Positions 1-7,945 of a stretch of DNA of 48,365 bases are shown one piece after another (the first letter of the stretch is position 1; each line of letters starts with the position of its first letter). The DNA comes from an uncultured Acidimicrobiales bacterium. Its GTDB lineage: Bacteria; Actinomycetota; Acidimicrobiia; Acidimicrobiales; SZUA-35. The DNA is taken from positions 1-48,365 of the forward strand of contig CAKZXA010000069.1 of the NCBI GenBank assembly GCA_937922045.1. Direction: 5' to 3'. The position numbers and the translations under genes are program-made. The notes under the pieces are model-generated. The model saw only the letters and a program-made list of their open reading frames with translations. It made no database searches and was not told where the DNA came from.

Positions 1-1946
1 GATTCGCCGGGACGACTCCAAAGCTTCAGCTCGGGATTATTGAAAAGCGTGAGCGTGAGCTGGGAGGTGAGCATGTTCTTGAGATCACTTTGGGCGCTCC
101 GAATTGCGCTGGCGCTGAGATCGAAACTGGGCAGAATGTAGACGGCGCCGTCGGGAGCATCGCTTGTGAAGTCGCGATCGTCGAAGTCGACCTGGATGGC
201 GTTGTCGACATCGATTCGATCACCGTCGAGCGAGATGATGGCTTCCCATTCCTGCTCGTGTCGCAGGTCGGCCTTGCGCTCGTCGAAGAGAAGAGCGACC
301 CGAGTGGCGAGGGCGGGCCGGAGTCGAGATCCACCGGCTCCGGTGTCTAGCTCAGCCAACCAGGGAGCGGACGGAACCACAAACCGAGTCGACAAGGAGT
401 CTGGGGTCGAAGGGGCGACCGTCGATTCATCGTCGGCCAAGGTGCTGGCCGGTGCGGCGGCGGGGGCGGACGGGGCCGAAGAAGCGGCCGCAGCCGCCTC
501 AGGGGCGGCCTGAGCGCCCGCAGCAGCCGACGCGGCAGCAGGTGACTTGGCAGCTTGGGCCGCAGACTCTTCGGCCATGAGGCGGCCGATTTGTTTCCGG
601 GTCAGTGGTCCGGCGAGATAGGACAACGCCCATCGACTAGTGAGCAGCGGCATCTCTGAATTTCGTGTGGTGCGCAGCAGGAACTGTCGCTTGCCGAGCC
701 CGCTGATCGTAGCGTTCAGCTTGCTCATGTCGACCGAACCGTCGGCGGCCTTCAGGCCGTCGACCAGCCGATTCTTGTCCTGTTCGGTCTGCAGGCGCCC
801 GATGAGCCAGGTGCCGGCATTGGAGATGGCCTTGTAGTCGAGGTCGACCGGGTTTTGCGTGGAGAGGACAAGGCCGACACCGAAGGCTCGAGCCTGTTTG
901 AGCAAGGTCAGGATCGGCTTCTTGGGTGGTGGGTTTCCGTTGGGTGGGGCGAGACCCATGACCTCGTCGAGGTAGACCAAAACCCTCAGTTCCCCCGTGC
1001 CCGGTTGCGTCCGCATCCAGCTGATCAGTTTGGAGAGAACCAGCGTCACTGCAAACTGTCGCTCCGTCTCTTCGAGATGGCCGAGCGACAGAACAGCAGC
1101 TCTGGCTTTACCGTCGGCGTCCCACAGCATGCGCTGGATGTCGAGTGGGGCGCCCTGTGACCAGGCGGCGAAGCTGGGTGAGGCCAGAAGCCCGTTCAGC
1201 TTCATGGCGAGGGCTTGGCGATCCTTGGGCGGGAAGAAGGCGTCGAGATCGAGCACGCCGAGCTTGCGAATAGGCGGATCGAGCAGCTGGCCCAGAAGGG
1301 TTGCGAGGTCGAGGTCCTTGCCAGCGTCCCAAGCGCGAGCGATCAGGTTGGCCAGCAGAATATGCTCGCGACCGGACAGGGGATCCGACTCGACGCCGAT
1401 CAGTCCGAGTAGGCCACTCACGGTTGAATCGATCTCGTCCTGGCGGGCTCCGGGATCGGTGCCGGACGGAGCGCTCAGACGGCCGAGTACATCGAGGCCG
1501 ACACCAGCATCACTGCCCGGTGTGTAGATGACCGGCCGTGCGGCCTCGCCCAAGGCCCCAACATCGGTGCCATCCAAACCCCAGGACGCCAGGCCGTCTC
1601 TCCAGGTGGTGGCTACCTTGGCGGCTAGTTCGGGCACGGTGGTTTCCTGAACGCGGGCTGCACCCTCGTCTACCCACGGTTCGAATTCTGGCCCGGCCAA
1701 GCTAGGGAAGGTGAGGCACAGATTGCCCAGGTCTCCCTTGGGATCGATGGCGAGAACCGGAATGCCAGCGAGAAGCGCTTCTTCCAACAGCACGACACCC
1801 ATGCCGGTCTTACCCGAACCGGTCATGCCGACGATCACACCGTGCGTTGTGAGGTCTGAACTGTCGAGGTGGACCGCTTCACCGGCCCGATCTCCTTCTG
1901 CATTGAGTTGCTCGCCTATCCAAAGGTGCCCTGCTTCACGTTCCAT
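1..1946 (-). CDS. HerA/DUF87-type ATP-binding protein, 3' end cut by window
   Basis: The reverse strand is open from an ATG at 1946 to the window edge, 648 codons, so the C-terminus is missing. Residues 40-47 (GMTGSGKT) are a Walker A motif, followed by AIDPKGDLGNL. A Walker B-like YLDEVMG lies near residue 325 and STQNPVDLDYKAISN follows it, the layout of HerA/VirB4-like hexameric ATPases (DUF87/DUF853 group). An Ala-rich linker near residues 455-500 separates the ATPase from a C-terminal part I do not recognise. Known relatives pump DNA or act with nucleases. No HerA partner such as NurA lies on the visible side, so the role here is open. No clear Shine-Dalgarno sequence precedes the start. 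Confidence 0.8.
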   Translation of the reverse strand, partial: MEREAGHLWIGEQLNAEGDRAGEAVHLDSSDLTTHGVIVGMTGSGKTGMGVVLLEEALLAGIPVLAIDPKGDLGNLCLTFPSLAGPEFEPWVDEGAARVQETTVPELAAKVATTWRDGLASWGLDGTDVGALGEAARPVIYTPGSDAGVGLDVLGRLSAPSGTDPGARQDEIDSTVSGLLGLIGVESDPLSGREHILLANLIARAWDAGKDLDLATLLGQLLDPPIRKLGVLDLDAFFPPKDRQALAMKLNGLLASPSFAAWSQGAPLDIQRMLWDADGKARAAVLSLGHLEETERQFAVTLVLSKLISWMRTQPGTGELRVLVYLDEVMGLAPPNGNPPPKKPILTLLKQARAFGVGLVLSTQNPVDLDYKAISNAGTWLIGRLQTEQDKNRLVDGLKAADGSVDMSKLNATISGLGKRQFLLRTTRNSEMPLLTSRWALSYLAGPLTRKQIGRLMAEESAAQAAKSPAAASAAAGAQAAPEAAAAASSAPSAPAAAPASTLADDESTVAPSTPDSLSTRFVVPSAPWLAELDTGAGGSRLRPALATRVALLFDERKADLRHEQEWEAIISLDGDRIDVDNAIQVDFDDRDFTSDAPDGAVYILPSFDLSASAIRSAQSDLKNMLTSQLTLTLFNNPELKLWSRPGE

Positions 1947-2028
1947 AGCGCCCAGGGTTACATGTCACAGCACGGTTCGCACCCATAGACCGGGAAAAGT
2001 CCGCTGGTTAGACGTTTTTGATCCTTGG

Positions 2029-2049
2029 GTGAATCGCTTAGTGATTCAC
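2029..2049. promoter_or_regulatory. 21-bp near-perfect palindrome, operator candidate
   Basis: Arms GTGAATC (2029-2035) and GATTCAC (2043-2049) are perfect inverted repeats. Pairing continues inward, so 9 of 10 base pairs around the central base match. It lies between the divergent ATPase and 63-aa genes. Its right arm overlaps the position of a -35 for the TACAAT box at 2069-2074, as expected of a dimeric repressor site. The regulator is unknown. Confidence 0.5.
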
Positions 2050-2074
2050 GCGGCGTCCTCGGGTACGTTACAAT
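2045..2074 (+). promoter_or_regulatory. Putative promoter of the 63-aa gene
   Basis: TTCACG (2045-2050, four of six matches to TTGACA) and TACAAT (2069-2074) are separated by 18 nt. Transcription would start near 2081 and give a leader of about 65 nt to the TTG start at 2146. The -35 overlaps the palindrome at 2029-2049. Confidence 0.4.
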
Positions 2075-2145
2075 GTCGTAATAGACCGGTTCCGGACGTA
2101 CTGACGAGCCGGGATCGCCGCAAAGGCACAACCACAGGAGTTGTC

Positions 2146-2337
2146 TTGACTGAGTTGAAAGAAGTCGAACTGATCGAGGTTGCTTCAATAGAAGAAGCAG
2201 TGTCGCTTATCGACGCGGGTCTTGGCGGGCTCACGGAGCGCAACATGGTTCCTGCCTCGGAGGTCACCGACCTTCTTCTGGATGTTCGCTCGGCTCTGAG
2301 CGACCGGGCAGTTCAAGAGGATACGTCCGCCAGCTGA
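2146..2337 (+). CDS. Small acidic protein of unknown function (63 aa)
   Basis: The start is a TTG at 2146, five bases after the Shine-Dalgarno sequence AGGAG (2136-2140). A longer open frame upstream is antisense to the ATPase and overlaps the promoter, so it is not used. The product begins TELKEVELIEVASIEEA and is rich in Glu, Leu and Val, with no Cys, no membrane segment and a predicted helical character. I do not recognise a family. It sits convergent to the PAP2 gene, with 27 bp between stop codons, and has its own promoter and operator candidate, so it is probably a regulated small soluble protein. Confidence 0.6.
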   Translation: MTELKEVELIEVASIEEAVSLIDAGLGGLTERNMVPASEVTDLLLDVRSALSDRAVQEDTSAS

Positions 2338-2364
2338 GTCGAAGATCCGCCGGCGCGGAACAAG

Positions 2365-2940
2365 CTACCGCAGCGGCCAGAGTCGTTTGACTAGCCGGCC
2401 CATGGTGGTGCCAACAATCGCGCCAGCGGCGACGTCGCTGGCATGATGCATCCGGTTGTGAACCCGGCTGGCTGAGACGATGCCTGCCAGTGCCCACCAA
2501 AAGGGGCGCAGGCGTGGCATCGCATCGCTGAGTAGTACCGCGGTTAGCGTTGCCGAGCTGGCGTGGCCGCTCGGGAAGCTCTTGGTCTTGGGTCGCCTAA
2601 CCTCATGGCTACGGTCGTCGAGCAAGGGCGGGCGTTCCCGGGGCAGAAGGTTTTTGGCCCCGCCGTTTACGAGGGCGGACTCGATGCCTAGCGAGATGGC
2701 AAGCCGGACAGCATCTGCTCGGCGTGAGGGGCTGACGAGCGCCATCACAATCCCGATGAGGTGCCAGGCACGCGAGTAGTCGGCTCCTTCGCTGGCCCAG
2801 TAGAACACCCGGTCGGCGATTGGGTTGCCGCGCAGCGGATGGAAGATGCCGTCGATTGCGTCGTCGGCCGGCTTCGCCTTCGTCATGAGGTTGTCGAACC
2901 GATGTCGTGAGCGCTCAAGCGCCTTCGACCAGCCCATCAT
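2365..2940 (-). CDS. PAP2-superfamily phosphatase
   Basis: This 191-aa protein carries the three motifs of the type 2 phosphatidic acid phosphatase family: KNLLPRERP (residues 96-104), FPSGHAS with the catalytic His (122-128), and SR-x5-H-x3-D (158-169). Hydrophobic stretches near residues 60-70, 127-140 and 146-157 suggest membrane association. Likely substrates are lipid phosphates or polyprenyl diphosphates at the membrane, and the family alone does not decide between them. Two adjacent Met codons (2940 and 2937) could be the start. No good Shine-Dalgarno sequence or -10 box was found for either. Confidence 0.85.
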   Translation of the reverse strand: MMGWSKALERSRHRFDNLMTKAKPADDAIDGIFHPLRGNPIADRVFYWASEGADYSRAWHLIGIVMALVSPSRRADAVRLAISLGIESALVNGGAKNLLPRERPPLLDDRSHEVRRPKTKSFPSGHASSATLTAVLLSDAMPRLRPFWWALAGIVSASRVHNRMHHASDVAAGAIVGTTMGRLVKRLWPLR

Positions 2941-2991
2941 CGGCGTGCCGCGATCGTCATCAAGCTGTCAGTGTACGGCTGTGGTGGCGCA

Positions 2992-2997
2992 TAGAGT
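2992..2997 (+). promoter_or_regulatory. -10 box TAGAGT, leaderless start at 3004
   Basis: TAGAGT ends exactly 6 nt before the GTG at 3004, so transcription should begin on the start codon itself. No Shine-Dalgarno sequence is present. Confidence 0.5.
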
Positions 2998-3003
2998 GAG
3001 GCG

Positions 3004-3414
3004 GTGTCGACGGATCCATTGACCGCCTTGTGCCCCGCTGATGATGAAGGTGTTCTGGCGGCCAACACCCTTTTCTATCAGGCCCTTGAGACGGCGGATT
3101 TGGCGCTGATGGAGGCGGTGTGGTCGCACGCTGACGATGTCTCTTGCGCCCATCCGGGTCGGGCTCCGCTCCGGGGCTGGGAGGCCGTCGACGCCTCCTG
3201 GCGAGCCATCCTGCTGTCGGGCGGCAATCCTCAGGTGATAACGACCGAACTCAGATTGACCCGTCACGGAGCGGTGGCATGGATAACGCTGAGCGAGAAT
3301 CTGCTTTCGGGCCAGCACACCGGGGCCGCCAGCGCCCTGAATGTCTTCACCCATGATGGGGACCGATGGTCTCTTGTCGTTCACCATGCGGCCCCCGTCC
3401 TGGGTGGCCCCTAA
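3004..3414 (+). CDS. SnoaL/NTF2-like protein
   Basis: This 136-aa product has the length and pattern of the SnoaL-like or NTF2-like fold: an N-terminal helix with NTLFYQALETADLALME, then WSHADDVSCAHPG, a GWEAVDASWRAIL helix, and beta strands ending in WSLVVHHAAPV. Proteins of this group with the CAHPG/GW pattern are often annotated as nuclear transport factor 2 family or DUF4440, and their substrates are mostly unknown. The GTG start at 3004 is chosen because a TAGAGT box sits 6 nt upstream. The gene ends 30 bp from the convergent SDR gene. Confidence 0.75.
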   Translation: MSTDPLTALCPADDEGVLAANTLFYQALETADLALMEAVWSHADDVSCAHPGRAPLRGWEAVDASWRAILLSGGNPQVITTELRLTRHGAVAWITLSENLLSGQHTGAASALNVFTHDGDRWSLVVHHAAPVLGGP

Positions 3415-3419
3415 CCCGC

Positions 3420-3439
3420 TTCATAACGTGGTTTATGAA
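3420..3439. terminator. AT-rich dyad between convergent genes
   Basis: TTCATAA (3420-3426) and TTATGAA (3433-3439) form a 7-bp stem with a 6-nt loop between the stops at 3414 and 3445. There is no long T tract, so a bidirectional terminator role is only possible. Confidence 0.3.
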
Positions 3440-3444
3440 TCGAT

Positions 3445-4356
3445 TTACGACTCTGCTGCTGCCTGCCACTGCTTGAGTAGCTTGACGAATTCCTCACCTG
3501 GGTTGGCGGGAACGACATAGCCGTCTTCGTCGTTGATGGCATCCCAATCATCGCGAACCGTTTCGGCCGTGATATCTGCTCCGCGGTGGGTGCCGGGGGT
3601 GAGGCCGATAAAGAACTTGGCGACCGTGCCGCCAGCCACCGAGTACACACAACCCGAGGTTTCGTTGGACTCGTGCGCCAGCCAGACGACAACTGGCGTG
3701 ACCAGGGCTGGATCGAGTTGCTCGGCCATCTCGCCCAACAGGTCCTCGGTCATGCGGGTCTTGGCCACCGGTGCGATGGCGTTGGCCTTGATGTTGTACT
3801 TAGCTCCTTCGGCTGCGAGCACCCGGGTGAAGCCGACAAGGCCCATCTTGGCTGCCGCATAGTTGGACTGACCGAAATTGCCGAGCAGGCCTGAGTTGGA
3901 CGAGGTGTTAATCACCCGGCCGTAGCCTTGTTCGCGGAAGTGCTCCCACGCCGGTCGGGTCACGTAAAAGGCACCCTTCATGTGTACGTCGACCACCGGG
4001 GTGAGCAGATCATCGGTCATCTTGTGGAAGGTCTTGTCCCGCAAAATGCCAGCGTTGTTCACCACCACGTCGATGCGGCCAAACGCGTCGATCGCTGACT
4101 TGACGATGGCTTCGCCGCCCTCGGCCGTCGCCACACTGTTCCCGTCGGCGATAGCTTCTCCACCGAGCGCCTCGATTTCGGAGACGACCTGGTCGGCCGG
4201 TGAGTTTGAACCTCCCGAGCCGTCAACTGATCCTCCAAGATCGTTGACCACCAGACGAGCGCCGCGTCGTGCGAACTCAAGGGCATGCTCTCGCCCCAAG
4301 CCGCCGCCAGCTCCGGTCACGATCACTACCTTGTTGTCGAATCCGAGATCAGTCAC
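3445..4356 (-). CDS. SDR dehydrogenase, peroxisomal MFE-2-like (3-hydroxyacyl-CoA type)
   Basis: This is a 303-aa classical short-chain dehydrogenase. The nucleotide-binding TGAGGGLG is at residues 14-21, NNAG at 100-103, and the catalytic Ser152/153, Tyr166 and Lys170 lie in TSS...YAAAK. The Rossmann part with VVNDLGGSVDGSG resembles the dehydrogenase unit of eukaryotic multifunctional enzyme 2 (HSD17B4), so a 3-hydroxyacyl-CoA substrate is likely. A C-terminal extension (about residues 250-303, with ETVRDDWDAIND) is also seen in that subgroup. The GTG at 4356 is preferred because GAAAGGGAG lies just upstream; an in-frame start at 4446 lacks such support. A paralogue sits at 15604-16530. Confidence 0.85.
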   Translation of the reverse strand: MTDLGFDNKVVIVTGAGGGLGREHALEFARRGARLVVNDLGGSVDGSGGSNSPADQVVSEIEALGGEAIADGNSVATAEGGEAIVKSAIDAFGRIDVVVNNAGILRDKTFHKMTDDLLTPVVDVHMKGAFYVTRPAWEHFREQGYGRVINTSSNSGLLGNFGQSNYAAAKMGLVGFTRVLAAEGAKYNIKANAIAPVAKTRMTEDLLGEMAEQLDPALVTPVVVWLAHESNETSGCVYSVAGGTVAKFFIGLTPGTHRGADITAETVRDDWDAINDEDGYVVPANPGEEFVKLLKQWQAAAES

Positions 4357-4545
4357 TGCTCTCCCTTTCCTAGCCGACGGTTCCTGCTTCTGTGGGGGCC
4401 GGGGTCGGCACCATTCGTCAGCGTGGCGCAGTGTACTTGGCTCCAATCCCTGGTCCGAAACCAGAGGAAAACTGGGTCGAAGGTTTCTCCTCTGCCACGT
4501 CGCCCAGGTCTAAGGCGAGACCCTTCCTATGCCGTAGGTAGAGGT

Positions 4546-6807
4546 ATGGAATGGAGCGGCCGGCGCCGATCGACCTCCGGCGGTTCAGGTCGCACCGAAC
4601 TGGCGGCCGAGGTCAAGAAGGATCTGACCTTCTCCAACCTGCTGATGCGCCTCATTGGGGCCAGCACCGTAGGGCTGGTCATCGCCGCGGCGCCGCTCGA
4701 TCTGACGGTGTTCGAACGTCTGGTTATCAGCATTACCTTCATCGTTGTCTTTCCCGTGATCTCGCTCATGTTGGGACGCCTCGGCCCGGCCGGGTGGTCT
4801 GGGATGTTCCAGAACATGAGCGACTCGATGTTGGCCAACCTTGTTACTTGGTTTGTGCCCGCCTTGTGGCCAGCAAACCTTGCCTACCAGGGGGCCATGC
4901 TTTCGCTGAACCTTCCCCTGCAAAGGCGTCGCCCTCTCTTCGCTCTCGCCGCGGTCAGCATTGGCGGGTGGAGCTATGTGGGCTGGTGGACGGGAGCTGC
5001 GCTCTGGTATGTGCCGGGTCTGGTCGTTGCTGCGGTCATGTTGCCCTACGACATGTATGCGCGCCAGCGAAGTCAGCGACGCCGGGAGACGACGGACCGG
5101 ATGAACCGACTCATCTCGGCCTCAGATGTCGTCTACTGGGAATTCGACTTGGTCGAGCACCGATTTGTGACGGTGGTCGGGAACTCGCTCATGATCACCG
5201 GCTACGAACCAAGCGAACTCGTCGGAATGCACTGGCGACAGATGGTGGATCCTGAAGAGTTCGAGCGGGTGAAAGGATTAAGGCCTGAAGGCGCCGGATC
5301 GAGCGACTACGACGTGATGGTCAAACTCCTGCACCGTGACGGGAGGGTGCTCACGTGTCGCCATCTGCTCCAACTTGAGACGAGTCAGCTCGTGAAGGGG
5401 CTCACCTCAGATGTCACCGCTCTCGCTTCGGCCGCCGAGACCATTCGGTACCAGGCCCAACACGATGTACTCACCGGCCTGGCCAACCGCGACGTGTTGA
5501 ACGACAGGCTTGAGACCGTCTTGCGGCAGGCTTCGATCGAGGAGCCAGCGGCGCTGCTCATGCTCGACCTGGACCGCTTCAAAGAGGTTAACGACACGCT
5601 CGGCCATCATGTTGGCGACAAGATCTTGCAAGTATTGGCGAGTCGTTTCTCCGAAGAGATCGACGAAGCCATGTGTGTGGCCCGTCTCGGTGGCGATGAG
5701 TTCGCCCTCTTGCTCGGTCGAGCAGACCGGAGGGCGGCGATTCAGGTAGCGGCGAAGATCGCTCAGGCCACAGAGCGACAGATCGACGTCAGCCACGTGA
5801 AATTGGCGGTTGCGGCGTCGATCGGTGTGGTCATGATCCCTGAGCAGGCCGACTCGAGCGAAGAGGTTATGCGGTGTGCCGACATCGCTATGTACGATGC
5901 GAAACGCTCTGGCGACATCGTGCGGATCTACCACACGACCCCAGCCGAACTTACGCTCGATCGCCTCACGCTTAGCGCTGGGGTTTGCGGTGCTCTTGAA
6001 TCTGGTCAGTTCGAGCTCTGGTTTCAACCCAAGGTTGACCTGGATACGAAGGCGATCGTCGGTGCCGAGGGCCTGGCCCGCTGGCGCCATCCCGAGCGCG
6101 GTGTCCTGCTGCCCGACCAGTTCATCGACCTTGTGGTGCTCTCGGGGGAATATCATCTCTTCGCTCGCAAGATGCTCTCAGCTGGTCTTGACTTGCTCGG
6201 CGATTGTGATCGGCAGAACCTTCCCCTGGGTGTCGCCGTGAACCTGTCCTCGATGAGCTTCTTCGATCGCGAACTGCCGGATTGGCTGGCGAGAGAGATC
6301 GTGCGCCGAGACGTCGATCCTCGCCGGTTTACCCTCGAGATCACTGAATCTGAGTTCTTCGAAACCAGCACCCACGGCAATGTCTTTGAAGCCATCCACG
6401 GCCTGGGCGTCGGCCTTTCGATCGATGACTTCGGCACCGGGTATTCCTCTCTGGCCCGTCTCCGCGATCTTCCGGCCACCGAACTCAAGCTCGATCGGAG
6501 TTTCGTCAGTTCCATGGTGAGCGACAATGAGAGTCGACTCATCGTGCGGACGGTGATCGAACTGGCGAACATTCTGAACCAGTCGGTCGTAGCCGAAGGA
6601 GTCGAGGACACCGCTACCGCCGAGTTGCTCCTAGCTATGGGCTGCCCGGTCGCTCAAGGTTTCCTCTATGCCAGGCCAGCACCAACCCATGAGTTCATGG
6701 ATTTTGTGCACAACTGGCCGCAAGGCACCGCCAGCTTCGGCGGCTACCTTTCTTCGAGTCAGGCATCAGGCGAGTTTGGTAGACGCTCCTCGGTTCTTGA
6801 GGCGTAG
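4546..6807 (+). CDS. Membrane PAS-GGDEF-EAL cyclic-di-GMP protein
   Basis: The 753-aa protein starts with about six hydrophobic segments (residues 30-185). A PAS-like sensor (about 190-290, with VVYWEFDLVEHRFV) follows, then a GGDEF domain with an intact GGDEF (382-386) and an EAL domain. In the EAL domain the signature is EGL (508-510), but the other catalytic positions are present: NLSS, ITESEFFE, DDFGTGYSSL, LKLD, EGVED and QGF. An inhibitory RxxD site is not seen before GGDEF. Both cyclic-di-GMP synthesis and hydrolysis are possible. The ATG at 4546 is chosen because upstream in-frame codons are antisense to the SDR gene; the start context is weak. It is convergent to the selenoprotein gene with only 20 bp between stops. 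Confidence 0.88.
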   Translation: MEWSGRRRSTSGGSGRTELAAEVKKDLTFSNLLMRLIGASTVGLVIAAAPLDLTVFERLVISITFIVVFPVISLMLGRLGPAGWSGMFQNMSDSMLANLVTWFVPALWPANLAYQGAMLSLNLPLQRRRPLFALAAVSIGGWSYVGWWTGAALWYVPGLVVAAVMLPYDMYARQRSQRRRETTDRMNRLISASDVVYWEFDLVEHRFVTVVGNSLMITGYEPSELVGMHWRQMVDPEEFERVKGLRPEGAGSSDYDVMVKLLHRDGRVLTCRHLLQLETSQLVKGLTSDVTALASAAETIRYQAQHDVLTGLANRDVLNDRLETVLRQASIEEPAALLMLDLDRFKEVNDTLGHHVGDKILQVLASRFSEEIDEAMCVARLGGDEFALLLGRADRRAAIQVAAKIAQATERQIDVSHVKLAVAASIGVVMIPEQADSSEEVMRCADIAMYDAKRSGDIVRIYHTTPAELTLDRLTLSAGVCGALESGQFELWFQPKVDLDTKAIVGAEGLARWRHPERGVLLPDQFIDLVVLSGEYHLFARKMLSAGLDLLGDCDRQNLPLGVAVNLSSMSFFDRELPDWLAREIVRRDVDPRRFTLEITESEFFETSTHGNVFEAIHGLGVGLSIDDFGTGYSSLARLRDLPATELKLDRSFVSSMVSDNESRLIVRTVIELANILNQSVVAEGVEDTATAELLLAMGCPVAQGFLYARPAPTHEFMDFVHNWPQGTASFGGYLSSSQASGEFGRRSSVLEA

Positions 6808-6827
6808 CCGATGGTGCTGTCGCTGAC

Positions 6828-7826
6828 CTAGCTCGGCGCGAACTGGCCGCCGAGGCACACCAGACATTGATCATCCCAACCAATGGCCCCTGCTGACTTT
6901 GCGTCATCTTCGGTCTGATACTGCGGCTGGTCCGATCGACCGGTTCTCGTGTCGCCAGCGGGTTGGGCGGTGGTGCCGGCATTCTCACGACGGCGACTCC
7001 AGCCGAGGGGATCAGCCTTCCAAAGGTCATCTTTCCACCGGTACGGCAGGTCGACGATGGCGCCGCCTTGTTCGATAGCGATTCCAGCCGTGAGGCCGTC
7101 GCCGAGCAGGGAGCGCTGGCCGGCCGGATCGTTGGGTGCCCCCGTGGTGTGGCCGAGCGGAGCATCGACAAAAACCGATCGGGGTGGATTGACCCGAGCG
7201 GTGATGGTGCGGGCAGAGGTGAAGCCGATCGTGGGGAATCCGGCGGCTTCGATGTGGCGTGCGATCAGACCGACCGACTGGTGACATACCGGTCAAACCG
7301 GGACGAGCAGGACGAGGTCGGGCTGCTCCGCCTCGCAACACTCCACCAGCAGGGAGGCGGTCTCTCCTTCCATGCGGCGGGTGGAGTAGATGCCGCCCAT
7401 AAAGGCGTAGGCGTTCTCGGTGAGCCCGCCGATCACACCCTCTTCGTTGAGCTCGCGTAAGCGGTCGAGCGGGAAGACACAGTTCGGGTCGGTGCGGGCG
7501 TCGGCCTGATCGTAGGCGAAGTGAGCGGTACGGAGCTCCTCGGTCGGTGTGTCGACCGGGATCCTGCGCACCGAGGTGTCATCCTGGGTATGAAAGGCGA
7601 TCTGTCCTCGCCGATAGACCCCGCCCGATCCGATGAGGAGGACTCGACAGTCGCTCAACGGCTTGGTCAGTGGGGTGAACGGTGGCGGATCTGGGCGTTC
7701 GGCCCAGCGGTAGGCGTCGTAGCCCAACGAATCGTAGAGTCGCTTTGTCTCAGCCAGATAGTCGGCGGGTGGCTCATCGCTATGTCCGCCAATCATCTCT
7801 GTGGCAGGGGCCGCAGGTTCGCTCAT
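6828..7826 (-). CDS. GrdB-family reductase, probable selenoprotein (in-frame UGA)
   Basis: The frame from the ATG at 7826 runs 177 codons to a TGA (complement of 7293-7295). It then continues without another stop for 154 codons to a TAG at 6828-6830. The part before the TGA ends DLVLLVPV and the part after begins PVCHQSVGLIARHIEAAGFP. Both halves match, from memory, the glycine/sarcosine/betaine reductase selenoprotein B family across the junction. Read as selenocysteine 178, the codon gives a U-x-x-C redox motif; a second CxxC (CLVC) lies close to the C-terminus. The total is 332 aa. The substrate is unknown; actinobacterial members are not in glycine reductase operons. The start is supported by TAACCT 7 nt upstream. 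No Sec machinery gene is in the window. Confidence 0.8.
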
Positions 7827-7833
7827 CGCTCCG

Positions 7834-7839
7834 AGGTTA
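7834..7839 (-). promoter_or_regulatory. -10 box TAACCT, near-leaderless start at 7826
   Basis: On the minus strand TAACCT ends 7 nt before the ATG at 7826. This supports the upstream Met over the Met ten codons downstream. Confidence 0.4.
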
Positions 7840-7945
7840 CTCGCCTTGTCGCTCGGTGGGCTAAAACCAGGGAACGAGATGATGCGGTTGTTTGGTGGTC
7901 ACGCTCGTGCGCCGCCCTAAGCACGACCGTCGAAAGGTGAGATCG

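Noticed and set aside
3445-4446. Longer N-terminus for the SDR beginning at 4446
   Set aside because: The extra 30 residues have no SDR match, while a good Shine-Dalgarno sequence precedes GTG 4356.
5407-6156. A 249-codon minus-strand frame inside the GGDEF-EAL gene
   Set aside because: Antisense to conserved catalytic motifs, with no start signal.
6828-7292. Treating the region after the UGA as a pseudogene remnant or separate gene
   Set aside because: It has no start codon with a ribosome site at its beginning, stays in frame with the upstream part and continues the same family pattern.
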